The position numbers were made by a program, and so were the translations under genes. A stretch of DNA of 64,000 nucleotides. Source: Marasmius tenuissimus (Eukaryota > Basidiomycota > Agaricomycetes > Agaricales > Marasmiaceae). The stretch covers positions 1,612,001 through 1,676,000 of the forward strand of contig JAQOTA010000058.1 of assembly GCA_029532415.1 (NCBI GenBank). Reading direction: 5' to 3'. The notes beneath the pieces are model-generated. The model saw only the letters and a program-made list of their open reading frames with translations, had not been told where the DNA came from and did not search any database. This document shows, in pieces, positions 23,794 through 35,282 of the stretch (position 1 is the stretch's first letter; each line of letters begins with the position of its first letter).

Positions 23794-24613
23794 AGAGAGA
23801 GACGCGACACATGAGAAGATGAAGCTGACATCGTTCGACAAAGAGAGTACGCGTTTGGGTTGCCGTTCACGCTGTAAGGACGGCGGACGCGGACTGAGCA
23901 GCACTGGTCGTGGTCGTACTTCAAGCAGCTGGTGGCTCACATTTCCATCTACCGATCACACAGCCTCATGTTCCCAGCTAGTCGAAATTTGCCGACCCTC
24001 TCATTACTGTCGGCCTGCACGGAAGTTAGCTCTCTCAAGTCAAATGGCTTACGCAAATGTATTGGGAAGTTTACCCCGTCAAGCGTCCTACCGACGGTGC
24101 CACAGCGCGCTCAGACCACGGACAGATTCACGCAAGAGCCAAGAATTCACGAGTTCCGTGGGACGCCGAGGTCCTTCAACGTTTCAATTACAACCCAGGC
24201 AGCACTGTGGCGCTGCGCGACGTTGCTTCAATGCCTCTTCGCCACAATTCACACTAGCAGCTATTCTCGACCCCTTGGAGTACTAACTTAGACGGTACAA
24301 CGATGGAAGAGCTGCACATGGCCGAGGCCACAGAGTCCTTGAATACTCTTAGGAAGGCGAATCAGAGGCAAATACACCTTGAATCTTTCTGCAAGGGACT
24401 GGAATAATCGTCACAGGTGCGAAATTGAGTGAGGCACTTTAGAGGGACTCACGGTTCTGAACAACGAATGTGAAGATGTGAGCAAAAATCGTAATGAATT
24501 GTCCTGCACCGATAGCTTATTGATTTGTACATACATCGTGAGACAAGGGAAATGTAACGGAAGACCAAGAAACTCGAAGGGCACAACGTGGGTGTCTATA
24601 CGGCGACAAATCT
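23794..24613. other. Intergenic between SDR paralogs 1 and 2
   Basis: About 820 nt. Short open frames on the plus strand overlap each other and show no motif. No gene supported. Confidence 0.55.
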
Positions 24614-26045
24614 TCATTCATTTTTCTTCACTTGAGCTTCAAGCCACTCCCAGAGTCGCTTTCCTTCAACCGGGTCCTGCGAAGTAGGGTTCGGTTCTGC
24701 TTTCCGCGCCCATGGGACAAAGTACTGATGGCTTTGGGTCAATACAAAGAAGCAGTGTGACGACAAGAACAACTTACTTGGTTGTTGAATTCGTCCGCAT
24801 GCTTGGAAGTCCCAGCATAGAGCTGAGTCAACGCTCCATAAGGGGGAGGGTATAGTAAGAAACTCTACGTGCTCGGTGTTCACCTGCGTTCATCGGATCA
24901 CAAATAAAAAAGGTGCACTTACAGTCAACCAAGCTTGGACACTAGACCAATGTCGCTGAAGCTCCGTTTGGATATTACCTAGGATTGAGGTCGATTGTTA
25001 GATGACGATCGCACAAGGATGCTCTATTCGTACCAGGATTCACAGCAGTGGACACAATCCCCTTGTCACCATAACGGCGCGAGAATTCTGCCGTGAGGAC
25101 GACAGACATCTAATGGTTGTGTTTAGTACATTGTGCGAGGCCCACCATACATAATAAGCGTCGAGTACGCACCCATTTGCTTGAGTAGTAAACACCGCGA
25201 GTCCCAAGCTTCCTCCTCTGCTCGTTAGCGGGGCCTTTGAAGATAGAATAATCGATCTTTTTCATGTCCGGGGCCATTTCGGAGGCAAGAGACGAAGTGG
25301 TGACAATTCGAGCCTTCTGGGACCCATCTTGGGAAGAAACCGCAAGTAACGCGGGAAGTACGAGAGTTGTAAAGTAATAGGTTCCTGTCCGTCGGAATGA
25401 ATTGTGAGCTGTAATGTTGATTGTGCTGGAGAAGCTCTTCAACTTACCGAGAGCGTTGGTGCCCACTGTTAGGTCGTATCCCTCCGTGGTTAATAAATCA
25501 AGAGGCGGCTCCATGACACCCCTGCGAACTGGATGAGATAACTACTATGGCCTGGGAATGATGTATTCACGTACGCGCTGTTGAATAGAATGTGCAACTG
25601 CTTCTCTGACCTGTCGGTCCGAATTCCATGGTTAACAAGTTCAACCTAGCGAGACTGATAAAGACTTACCGGAGAAACTCTTGAACAGCCTGTTCTATTG
25701 ACGCGAAACTTGATAAGTCCAGTTTTAAGAAATGCGCGTCCTTCCCTGTTTGTTCTCGGAGACGCGTGATAGCACTCTGGCCCTTCTCGCTGCTACGACA
25801 CGCGATGTACACTTTGGCATTTTTCGCGAGAACAGCCTGACGTGTAACAAACAATTAGCACAAGAAGCTTGGGAATTGAACGACTTGCGTTCGAGTCTCA
25901 CCTTGGCGGTCTCATATCCTATCCCTGTGTTGCCTCCTGTAACCATCACCACCCGACCACTCAAGTCGGGAATCTGGTCAACCGAGAAGGTTGGTTTGGG
26001 CGGGAATGACTGAGATAACATCTTCCTGAAAGTGTGGAAAGGCAT
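24614..26045 (-). CDS. Short-chain dehydrogenase/reductase, paralog 2 of 4
   Basis: Same exon layout as paralog 1. It begins [18 protein letters not shown], has the cofactor motif [17 protein letters not shown], then [65 protein letters not shown] with the catalytic Ser, and VYYSSKW with Tyr-Lys. The C-terminus reads [17 protein letters not shown]. All motifs are intact, so the enzyme is probably active. It shares with the other copies the [17 protein letters not shown] block and the DYSIFKGP block after the catalytic Ser, which mark this lineage. Confidence 0.83.
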
Positions 26046-26102
26046 TGTAATGGATAGTGGGTGTTGAGCGGAGGAATAGGTCGGCAGGTCAGGATCCCAG
26101 CC

Positions 26103-26108
26103 TTTAAA
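26103..26108 (-). promoter_or_regulatory. TATA-like box (TTTAAA) of SDR paralog 2
   Basis: TTTAAA lies 58-63 nt before the ATG at 26045, in the position occupied by TATAAA in the other three copies. It looks like a diverged version of the shared core promoter. Confidence 0.45.
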
Positions 26109-26780
26109 TCGAGCGGCTCAGGAAATATGAAAAACCATGACGGAAGCTGACGTCCTTCAAAGCGCGTGAATATCGTCGGATGCAGTCCGTCGATGAGAGC
26201 ATATTTCCAATGGATGCAATTTTCCCACCGGGCCAGAACGACGATGTTGAAACTTGGTCGATGAGAATCACAGACGCCATCAGGCCTTATCAGGCCTATT
26301 TTCCGGGCAGCTGGCGTGTCTGGCTCGGTACGGTGCGTGTGATGATCTACGCATCGTCAATATCGTTGACCAAGTCCGGATCCCTTCCGAACTGCTAGTC
26401 TGCGATAAAAATTAATCAGTATGTCAGATCCTCACTTTCGGCGTACTTAGTGAAGACGGGTTGTATAAGCAGTCATTTGGATACAAGGTTCCTCAAAAAG
26501 AGACCTGGATGTAGCGGTGAACACAGTTGACAGAAACGCAGAAAAGTCTCCCACGGACTCCCGACCCTCGTCGGGTTCGACCGTTCCCGCTCACGTGATA
26601 GATATTAGTCGCGGTGGGCTTTCGCGCCGGTGTACTTGGTGGGCCAGATTGCAAACTACCATATTTTCGATCCGACATCTGGCAGGTAGCGGACGTTAGA
26701 GGGGACACAAAAAATAGATCATCTATAAGTAGGAAAAAACAACAAAGAAACGAACGAGGGGACCTGAACCACGACTCGGA
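26109..26780. other. Intergenic between SDR paralogs 2 and 3
   Basis: About 670 nt with no supported gene. A CACGTG hexamer lies at about 26593 but lacks the rest of the 24-bp element found upstream of paralogs 3 and 4. Confidence 0.5.
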
Positions 26781-28202
26781 CTAAGGTATTCTCTGCCCAT
26801 ATTCCTTAACCTGAGCTTCGAGCCAATCCCAAAGTCGGTTCCCTTCAGCCGGATACTGGGAAGTAGGGTTCGGGTCTGCTTTCCGCGCCCATGGTACGAA
26901 GTACTATTGGTTACGAGTCAAAACGCGATCAAATTGGTAAGGACGCAGACGACTTACTTGGCTATTGAACTCATCTGCGTGCTCAGAAGTCCCAGCATAG
27001 AGCTGTGTCAACGCCCCGTACGGAGTAGGGTAGAGAAGAAGTTGATCCTACGCATTCAGGAGTCAGCCGCATTCATCGGAAAACAAACTCGATTGTTCCA
27101 CGTACAACTATCCAGGTTTGAAGGCCGCCCCAATGTCGCTGCAGTTCAGTTCTGATATTTCCTGTGTCGTGAATAACCGTAAGAAGAGAGTCGTTTGATG
27201 AAGTTCTACACGTACCTGGATTGACAGCAGTGGTGACGATTCCCTTGTCTCCATAACGGCGAGAGAACTCTGCTGTGAAAACGAGAGTCATCTAAAAATT
27301 CATACACTCCGTGTCTAGTATATCGTACGAGGGTCGCCGCGAATGAGCACATACCCATTTGCTTGCAGCATAGACAGTGCGACTGCCAAGCTTCCTCCTC
27401 TGCTTGTCATCGGGGCCCTTGAATATCGCAAAGTCGATCTTCTTCATGTTTGGTGCCATTTCGGCTGCACCAGACCCCGTGTTGACGATTCGAGCCTTCC
27501 GAGACCCATCATGGGCGACCGCGAGTAATGCAGGGAGTAAGAGAGTCGTGAAGTAATAGGTTCCTTTCCGCGGGGATGAATTCTAAGATACGTTGCACAG
27601 AAGAAGCCTCGATACTCACCAACGACGTTGGTTCCGACTGTCAAGTCGTATCCTTCTGTGGTTACCAGATCGAGAGGCGGTTCCATGACTCCTCTACGAA
27701 TTGAATGAGATAGGATACGGCCTGGGGATGATCTATTCACGTACGCATTATTGAACAGGATGTGCAAGTACTTCTCCCATCTGTAGGTCCATCGTGAGCA
27801 ACGAGAATAAACCATAAGCGGTGAATGATTGACCTGAGGAATTCCTGAGCAGCCTGTTCGATTGATACGAAACTCGACAAATCCAGTTTTAAGAAATGTG
27901 CATCTTTTCCTGTCTCCTCCCGGAGACGCGCGATAGCACTCTTACCCTTCTCGCTGCTTCGACACGCGATGTAAACTTTGGCATTCTTCGGGAGTATGGC
28001 CTAACACGCGTGATGGTCAGGTTAATTGATTGAAAACAAGGACGTCTGTTCAATCTCTCACCTTTGCAGTCTCGTACCCTATCCCTGTATTACCACCCGT
28101 AATCAAGACCACCCGACCGCTCAAATCAGGGATTTGTTCAACTGAAAAGGTTGATTTGGGTGGAAATGATTGGGATATCATACTCTTGAGAGAGGGAGCC
28201 AT
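26781..28202 (-). CDS. Short-chain dehydrogenase/reductase, paralog 3 of 4
   Basis: Starts [17 protein letters not shown] at 28202. Cofactor motif is [17 protein letters not shown], followed by [18 protein letters not shown], the [19 protein letters not shown] block, [26 protein letters not shown] at the catalytic-Ser region, and VYAASKW with Tyr-Lys. The C-terminal exon is diverged (WLEAQVKEYGQRIP). One feature to check is that NTGSGAAEMAP has Gly where other copies have Ser-Ser, though a Ser remains adjacent. The splice layout follows the other copies. Confidence 0.8.
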
Positions 28203-28252
28203 TGCGAGGTAACGGATGTCAGTGGAAGGATTGGCAGGATGAGGATCCTGAT

Positions 28253-28258
28253 TTTATA
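28253..28258 (-). promoter_or_regulatory. TATA-like box of SDR paralog 3
   Basis: TATAAA on the minus strand 51-56 nt before the ATG at 28202, within CTCTATAAAA, the same context and spacing as in paralog 4. Confidence 0.55.
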
Positions 28259-29213
28259 GAGCATCTCGAGACACTTGAGGAATAGACGCGTGAAGGCAGA
28301 AGAGAACAGTTGTGGCTGATGCCGGATGCGCTGCTGCTTGCTGGACAAGCTGGGCAGCAGGCGTCACGTACATGAGTGGGTGCGGGAGTGCGGGTAAACA
28401 TCACTACATATTCGTCAACGCTATTGACCGAGGTCGGAGAGCTTCCGTGCTGGCCACCTCACTCTATCATTCGCTACTTCTGAACTCCTCGAGCAATATC
28501 TCGGGATAAACGGACACACCGCCTCGGAACTCGAGAAATTTGGGCCTAGCAAGTTCATGATAGTGTGCGAGAAAGGTACCAATAAGATAAGGGAATGCAC
28601 TGGAGACTTCGAGCCCTGGAGACTGAACTAGATTGGCGAGCAGGCGACGTGGTGGGTGACCGGTAAAAACTTAAAGACTTAGAGAAGGATCTATCATCTA
28701 AGCGTTCTCACACCGTCACTGTCAGGCACCAATATCCAATTCTCATCACGTGCATAGCGCGACGCGTCCTCTGAGCGAGTCTGCCAACTCTCACTGGACG
28801 TGAGTCTACCCAGCGAAGACCCGAGGCTCGAGCTGCAAGATCAGTCGCATTAAAGCACTGCTAAGCCTACGGTGTAGGAGGCAATACCTTTGTAAAGGCG
28901 GGAAAACTCTTCAGTAACTTACTATTCACTGAGCTAAAACTCCATCATTCGAAGTCCATCGTGAGGACCATTACCGTCAAAACTCAACGCGTCCCACTTG
29001 CTCTATGGATAGACACCAAGTGCCGAGTGCTCTTCTTGTCTTAGAGCTCTTTGTATGCAAAGTGATCGACGTTTCGAGCCTATCACTGACCTAATCTAAT
29101 AACTGTTGGATCGAAAACTTTGGAGAGGGCAAAAGAGATTATAATGTATCTATAAGTTACAACAAAAAAAGGACGAAAGGACGAAGACCCGAGCCACAAC
29201 TACCAAGCTACTC
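28259..29213. other. Intergenic between SDR paralogs 3 and 4
   Basis: About 950 nt. Parts of 28320-28510 resemble 30800-31000 upstream of paralog 4 (for example CTCCTCGAGCAA followed by ATCTCGGGA), so the duplication carried promoter DNA. It holds one copy of the 24-bp CACGTG/ACGCGT element. A short stretch near 28896 (GGCGGGAAAACTC) matches coding sequence of paralog 1 and may be a relic of another copy. Confidence 0.5.
28745..28768. promoter_or_regulatory. 24-bp repeated upstream element, copy 1
   Basis: Contains CACGTG at the left and ACGCGT at the right, joined by CATAGCGCG. About 543 nt upstream of SDR paralog 3. Near-identical copies lie at 31144 and 34754. Confidence 0.5.
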
Positions 29214-30638
29214 TCTACTCATGTTTCTTCACCTGCGCTTCTAGCCACTCCCAAAGTCGCTTTCCTTCAGCCGGATCCTGCGAAGTAGGGTTTGGTTCTG
29301 CTCTGCGCGCCCATGGCACGAAGTACTGGCGGTTATAAGTCAAGATGTAGAAAAACCGCAAGTACACAAATGACTTACTTGGCCATCGAACTCGTCCGCG
29401 TGTTCAGAAGTCCCGGCATACAGCTGGGTTAACGCTCCATAAGGAGTAGGATAGAGAAGGAGTCGGTCCTGCGTATTCGGTTTTCAATTACTTACGTTCA
29501 CCGGACCACAAACCTGATAGGTTCACGTACCACTATCCATGTTTGAAGGCCGCCCCAATGTCTCTGGAGCTCACTTCTGATATTTCCTGGATTGAAGACA
29601 ATCGTAAGAGGAGAATAGTTCGATAGAGCTCTATACGTACCTGGGTTGACAGCAGTGGACGCAATTCCCTTGTCTCCATAACGGCGAGAGAACTCTGTCA
29701 TGAATACGATATTCATCTATAGATTTATAAATATTCTGTGAGTAGGGTGTTGTACGATCGGCACCATGAGGACGCACCCATTTACTTGCATAGTAGACGC
29801 CGCGAGTCCCAAGTTTCCTTCTCTCCTTGTCATCGGGGCCTTTGAATATCGAGTAGTCAATCTTCTTCATATTCGGCGCTGCTTCAGATGCAGAAGACGA
29901 AGTGTTGACAATCCGAGCCTTCTGGGATCCGTCCTGGGCGACCGCGAGCAATGCAGGAAGAACAAGAGTTGTGAAATAATAGGTTCCTTTCCGCAGTGAT
30001 GAATTATAAGATTCGCTGCATCGGACTCTGGAGAAATCTGAAGACTTACCAACGACGTTTGTGCCCACTGTCAGGTCATAACCTTCTGTAGTTGTTAAAT
30101 CAAGAGGGGGTTCCATGACTCCTCTGCAGACTCTGTGAGACAGCGCGTGAATTGAGGTCAATGTATTCACGTACGCATTGTTAAAGAGGATATGCAATCG
30201 CTTTTCCGACCTACGGTAGGATCGTTGTAATTTGTAAGTGCCGAGGGTCAGTGATGAGTGTCGAACAGTTTACCCGAGGAATTCTTGGGCGGCCTGTTCG
30301 ATTGACGCGAAACTTGATAAATCCAGTCTCAAGAAATGGGCATCCCTCCCTGTCTCTTCCCGGAGACGCGCGATAGCACTCTTGCCCTTCTCGCTGCTAC
30401 GACACGCGACATAAACTTTGGCATTCTTCGCTAGTACAGCCTAGAACGTACAATGGTCAGAATGAATTGCCTGGGAGCAACGACAGTTCGCTCTCACCTT
30501 TGCGGTCTCGTACCCTATTCCTGTATTACCCCCTGTAACCACGATTACCTGACCAGTCAAATCGGGGATTTGGTCAACTGAAAAGGTCGGTTTGGGCGGG
30601 AACGATTGAGATATCATTTTCTTGAGAAGAGCGAACAT
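29214..30638 (-). CDS. Short-chain dehydrogenase/reductase, paralog 4 of 4
   Basis: Starts [17 protein letters not shown] at 30638 with the cofactor motif [17 protein letters not shown]. Then [74 protein letters not shown] with the catalytic Ser, VYYASKW with Tyr-Lys, and [22 protein letters not shown]. The C-terminus is [11 protein letters not shown]. All catalytic residues are present. It is the upstream end of the tandem array, so the array reads 4-3-2-1 in the direction of transcription. Confidence 0.83.
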
Positions 30639-30693
30639 TGCAATGAGCTGATAGGTGTGGTAGGCGTTGATAGAAGCGTCAGCATTCTAGTCT

Positions 30694-30699
30694 TTTATA
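30694..30699 (-). promoter_or_regulatory. TATA-like box of SDR paralog 4
   Basis: TATAAA on the minus strand 56-61 nt before the ATG at 30638, within GCTCTATAAAA. Confidence 0.55.
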
Positions 30700-31509
30700 G
30701 AGCAGCGTGACCTTGACCAATGAAGAAAAATGGATGCCCCACAATGGCGCGTCAAGGCAAAAGAGAACACACGTAATATTGATATGGTCTCGGATGAGCT
30801 ACCGGATTGCCGGCGGCTGGCGTCATATACATGCCCGGGCCGTGGGTGGCCGATTGGGCTCAGTGCGGTTACGCGGTAGCACGGGTAGCCTCCAGGCTCC
30901 AAGCTGTTGACCAGGACCGGGGAGCTTCCGACCTGACCACCACAATCGCTATCACTCGCCTCCTCGAGCAAGATCTCGGGACGAACGTTTAACCATGAAT
31001 GCACGACGCACAGCCTTGGAAATGGGGAGAATAGCTGACTCGAAATAGCTGGCAGGCGAAGTGGTGATCAGGGCCTGAGTGAAAAGGGAAGGACGACTGA
31101 TTCCAACGACCAGCTGGCCTCAGCTGGCACACACAATGTTCACATCACATGCCTAGCTCGACGCGTCCCAATTGGATAACAACGAACATTGACTGCGACT
31201 TGAACCCACTAGCGAAACCCAGCGACGGTCGGGGCTCAAGCTGATTGAAGCTCAAGCTCGAGCGCGAAGGTCTCTCCTTATTTGATCACCATTCTCCAGA
31301 ATCTCCAATGAGCTGAAGATTGACGCGCGCCGTTGATTGAGAAACCAGCATCATGCGATGTCCGTGTGGGCACAGTACTTTGCGCACGACGTATGGGTAA
31401 AAAGTCCATTGGTGCATTGCGATAAGCAGACAACAGGGTATCAAGAAATCAAGTCAGCCAAAAACACTCTACAGAACCTAGTCGGGGGAGCACCGAGTGG
31501 CAGAAAACG
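30700..31509. other. Intergenic between SDR array and GNAT-like pair
   Basis: About 810 nt, no gene supported. Holds sequence related to the region upstream of SDR paralog 3 and the second copy of the 24-bp element. Confidence 0.5.
31144..31167. promoter_or_regulatory. 24-bp repeated upstream element, copy 2
   Basis: Same element as at 28745. Here the first hexamer reads CACATG instead of CACGTG, and the linker has CTAGCTCG; ACGCGTC is conserved. About 506 nt upstream of SDR paralog 4. Confidence 0.45.
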
Positions 31510-32609
31510 TCAGAACAAGTGAGGAACAACGTCTCTCATCCGTGGCTGGACACGTCCCGTCCACATCTCGAGGTAATCCCTGTTCTTGAATATCGTCGTG
31601 AACCCGAGGCTGCGAGTAAACAAAAAGCAATGTAAATTTTTGTTCAGTTTTCCTTGAAATGAGTTTGAGTCAACTCACAGAGACCAATATGCCTTGAGTG
31701 ACTTCACAGAGTCTTTAAGCGTGCGATTTGGGTAGCACCCGGGTTGGTGATTAGCCGCGACCAAGGGGCCGACGTCCAAGAAGACTAAGTCCATCTGGAA
31801 CGAAGGAAGAGTGTCGATGAGGGTGCGCACGGCGAGTAAGCCTATACCGTAGCCTGTCCAATGCGACTCGTGAGTTCATGGGCTTTCTCAGTGATGTGAA
31901 CATTATGGGGTGCATTTGAGCACTGAACGGACCTCTCCACTGTGGCTCGATGTAGACCCCCTTGATGAATAATCTGTCGCCTTCAGAAGTTCGAGGCCCG
32001 TTGAGTGAACTGGTATGAAAATAGGAGGAACGTCACTTGCCTTGATCAATCTCCTCCTTGTCATCATCCCGGTGATTTCCTGCCATATCAAAGATCTCTC
32101 CAGCCAACACGGCCAGTTCATGAGAATGGTCGTCGCATATAATTCTGCCGTGAAAAAATGGTCAATATGAACACTCACACCCGAGTTGATGAAGAAAACG
32201 ACACCACTGCTGGATAACAAGTGAAACCAAAGCAACATGCAACTCACTGGAACTGACCATAGCCACCTTCATTGTGCAACCTATTCAATAGGATTATAAA
32301 CGCGTCAATTTTTCCAATCTTAACGGCCCGTTCTTCTTCATCCACATCATGATTGTCCGAATCTGGGATGAACAAAACGTCGGCATTTGAGGGTACGATG
32401 TATCTCGGGTGCTGCTGGAGAGCAAATGAGTCAAAGGGTGGTATCAATCTCGGCGAGAGAAAAACGTGTATACGTACTTCCTCGTCCTCGTCCTCCTCCT
32501 CCGGGCCCATAGGAGCGTTTCTGGCGTGAAGTCTCAAAGAGAACTTCCCAGCAGGTAGAGGGTTGGGATTCCTAACGGTGTACCGTTTCGGGTTGGGATA
32601 GCCAACCAT
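31510..32609 (-). CDS. GNAT-like (N-acetyltransferase fold) protein, paralog 1
   Basis: Multi-exon minus-strand gene starting MVGYPNPKRYTVRNPNPLP. The acceptor-CoA signature is visible as FIKGVYIEPQWR, then GYGIGLLAVRTLID after an intron: the R/Q-x-x-G-x-G/A loop of GNAT motif A. A later LKAYWS then LGFTTIF matches the usual motif B. Unusual features are the N-terminal block (FSLRLHARNAP and an acidic run), and the conserved block KIGKIDAFIILLNRLHN. I do not know a named family; the substrate is unknown. It is a tandem paralog of the gene at 33012-34155 with the same exon order. Confidence 0.6.
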
Positions 32610-33011
32610 TGGTGTAGAGATCTGCGTTTAGAGTGATCACTGGTCAAGCTTCAACGTTTCAACTCAGATAATTGAACCTTCGGCAACCACCGAGCGGACC
32701 TTCAACTTCGGCTGAATCGCATCGTGCCATTTTCGAGGTTTCTCTCGGTCGAGGATGGATTATCTAGGGCTTGGTGCATTGGAGGTCTTGAAGCTCGAAG
32801 TGATTATTGAGTCCCGCTGATTTCAGTGCAATACACCCCGCGACACGGTGACTACGTGAACAAGAACGGCCATTGGCTGTCGCTTGCGGCTTGACACGCT
32901 GTTGGTCGGCCACCACCATCCGAGTCATTGCTCGTTCTTAAGGAAAACTCAACCATGGTTACGATTTGATGATACAGAGCAGGTAAATTGAGAACAAGAT
33001 GTCCGACTAAA
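32610..33011. other. Intergenic between GNAT-like paralogs
   Basis: About 400 nt. Nothing recognised; it presumably holds the promoter of paralog 1. Confidence 0.55.
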
Positions 33012-34155
33012 CTAGAGATCATCATCGTTCAAGAAGCGGAGGGATAGAGCAAGTGAGGAACGACAGCTCTGATCCGGGGCGGGTAATGTCCCGTCCACAT
33101 TTCGACGTAGTCCTTCGATACGGTTGTGAACCCGATGCTGCGGAAAACGGCCAATAGTTAGCGAAATTGTGAACAGACGCATATATACATCACTTAAATT
33201 CAAAACACTCACCGAGCCCAGTACTTTTTGAGAGACGTTGCAGACTCTTCAATTGAACGATTCGGATAACATCCGAGTTCGTGGTTGGCTTTCGCAATGG
33301 GTCCGACATTCATAAGAACCAAGTCCATTGTGAAAGAAGGGAGGGCGTCGATGAGGGTGCGGACAGCGAGCAAGCCTATACCGTAGCCTGTTCACTATGA
33401 GTATCAGTATAGTACTGCGAGGTGCTGGTTCAGCCCACGTACCTCTCCACTGTGGATCGAGATAGACTTCTTGAATAAATAGTTTGTCGCCTATTTGCAT
33501 ACAATGTTAGTACACATTTTTGGCATAACATGGCGCTCAGGAATGGCACAGTTAGTCACCCTAAGGGTGACACGCAATGCTTGAATTTCGAACCCAAACT
33601 TGCCTTCGTCTCCCTCGGATAGCGCCATGTTCTTATGGTTTCCTTCCTTGTCAAAGATCTCTCCAGCAAGTTGAGATAGCTCTTGAGAGTGGTTGCCGCA
33701 TATAACCCTACCACGAGCGAGAATTAAGTTGTAGCTCAAACGCGACAACAGACACGCGTGCAAGAACGAGGCAGAAAACTCACTGAAACTCGTTGCCACG
33801 ACCATTGTTAACCAACACATCCGTGAGGATGATCAACGCTGTAATTTTTCCAATCTTTACAGCTCGTTCTTCTTTAGATCGATAATCGTCATAATTCTTG
33901 TTGGGAATGAACAAAATGTCGGCGTTGGAGGGAATGATGTACTTTGGGTGTTCCGATAGAATGAGGGGGTAGAGATGATAACGAAGTCAGGAGACCACTC
34001 TCATTCCCGTTGCCAACTAACGAGATACGTTTGGAACTTACTTTGTCCGCGCCATCCCTTCCCATGGGGGCAATCCTGGAGTGAAATTTCAAGGAGAATT
34101 CGCCAGCGGGGAGAGGATTGGGATTCTTGACGATGTACGCGTTCATGACGCTCAT
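33012..34155 (-). CDS. GNAT-like (N-acetyltransferase fold) protein, paralog 2
   Basis: Starts MSVMNAYIVKNPNPLPAGEF at 34155. Exons give IIPSNADILFIPN, the KIGKITALIILTDVLVNNG block, VICGNHSQELSQLAGEIF, LFIQEVYLDPQWR, GYGIGLLAVRTLIDALPSF, LKKYWAR, IGFTTVSKD, and a tail ending ASLNDDDL. The P-loop-like RGYGIG is preserved across an intron at the same place as in paralog 1. Between the EGDEGK segment and LFIQEVY the intron boundaries are harder to fix than elsewhere. The two copies are clearly homologous across their full length. Confidence 0.6.
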
Positions 34156-35282
34156 GTTGAGCCTTGAAAATCAAGAATTGGAGTTCAAGAGATAATGCTA
34201 GAGACACTGCCGGTGTCCGGTGTCCAGTGACACTCGAGTGGTGGTAAGAGGGAGGGTGAAAGGGTGTGGCATTCATATTGTATCCAAAGCGAGACCGGCA
34301 ATTGCCGATCGGAGGTCCGCCAAGCCTCCGACTCTGGCAAAGTATCTGGAAATAACGTCGCTCTATCCATCCTTTGGTGAGTATAAAAGGCATCGAAGAC
34401 TGGTTAAGAGTGGTGTAATTAGTCGCGTATTCCATGGCGCCTGATCTAGACAGTATCACGTCCGGGATATTCACGGACCACTAGATGCTTACTCGGCAAA
34501 CGCCGCTTTGGCATTACGTTCTAACTTCTCGCCGGAGTCTTTGGGCTCCAATAACCAGTTTAATGATATCAGGCATCCACAACTCCGTAGAACTTGGATA
34601 AAATCATTTCAAGCGCTTTCTAAACCGCCACGGGGCACCCGGACGGAAGTGGCACAGGCGTTGAGGAGCATAACTGAGGCTTACTCATGAACGGCGTCTC
34701 TCGAGAGTCAGAAGTTTTATTTTCACACGGTGGCAGGTCTATGTCATGTTCATATCACGTGCTTGGCGCGACGCGTCTCGCGCCGGGGAGCCAATGGAAC
34801 TCTGCAGCCTCAGGCGTCGGCTCGCGAGGACAACCAACAGAGCTAAGACGGCACGTGTCGTGAAAGTAGGATAGTACAAGGTTGACTGGTTGATAAATAC
34901 AAACGTGCGCCATGTGGTGGCAAATTACTGGTCTACTATAACTAGAGTATTAGAAATGTAAAGTAGTATAGGTCGTAATAACAGAAGATGCAGTCAAGCT
35001 TTTCTGACCAAGAGCCAGCGATGCGAGTGATGAGATAAATACAGTTGTTGAGGAGAAGGATGATGAATAAGAGAGGAAACGCGTGGTGAGAGTCATGGAA
35101 TATACACTGTGAGGGTGGGTTATTCATCGAACAAGGATGTCTGGAGGGGAGGGGAGGGGGAGGTGGCGTGATGAAGAAAAGGCGAGTTAAGAGGGACAAA
35201 TCGAACAGCGGAGAGCTTGAACAACATACAACATCGAAAACAGGAGAGAAAAAAGGGAACAGACAATACAAGGTCATGAAGG
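34156..35282. other. Intergenic between GNAT-like paralog 2 and arrestin-like gene
   Basis: About 1.1 kb without a supported gene. A TATA-like TATAAAAG at about 34382 lies on the plus strand with no gene following. The third copy of the 24-bp element is at 34754. Purine-rich low complexity at 35145-35165 lies in the 3' flank of the arrestin-like gene. Confidence 0.5.
34754..34777. promoter_or_regulatory. 24-bp repeated upstream element, copy 3
   Basis: CACGTG and ACGCGT joined by CTTGGCGCG. About 599 nt upstream of the GNAT-like paralog 2 start. Matches copy 1 at 22 of 24 positions by eye. Confidence 0.5.

Noticed and set aside
30640..31500. Possible terminal repeats of a transposon
   Set aside because: Similarity to 28320-28510 is explained by duplication of SDR upstream DNA. 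No transposase, target-site duplication or inverted ends seen.
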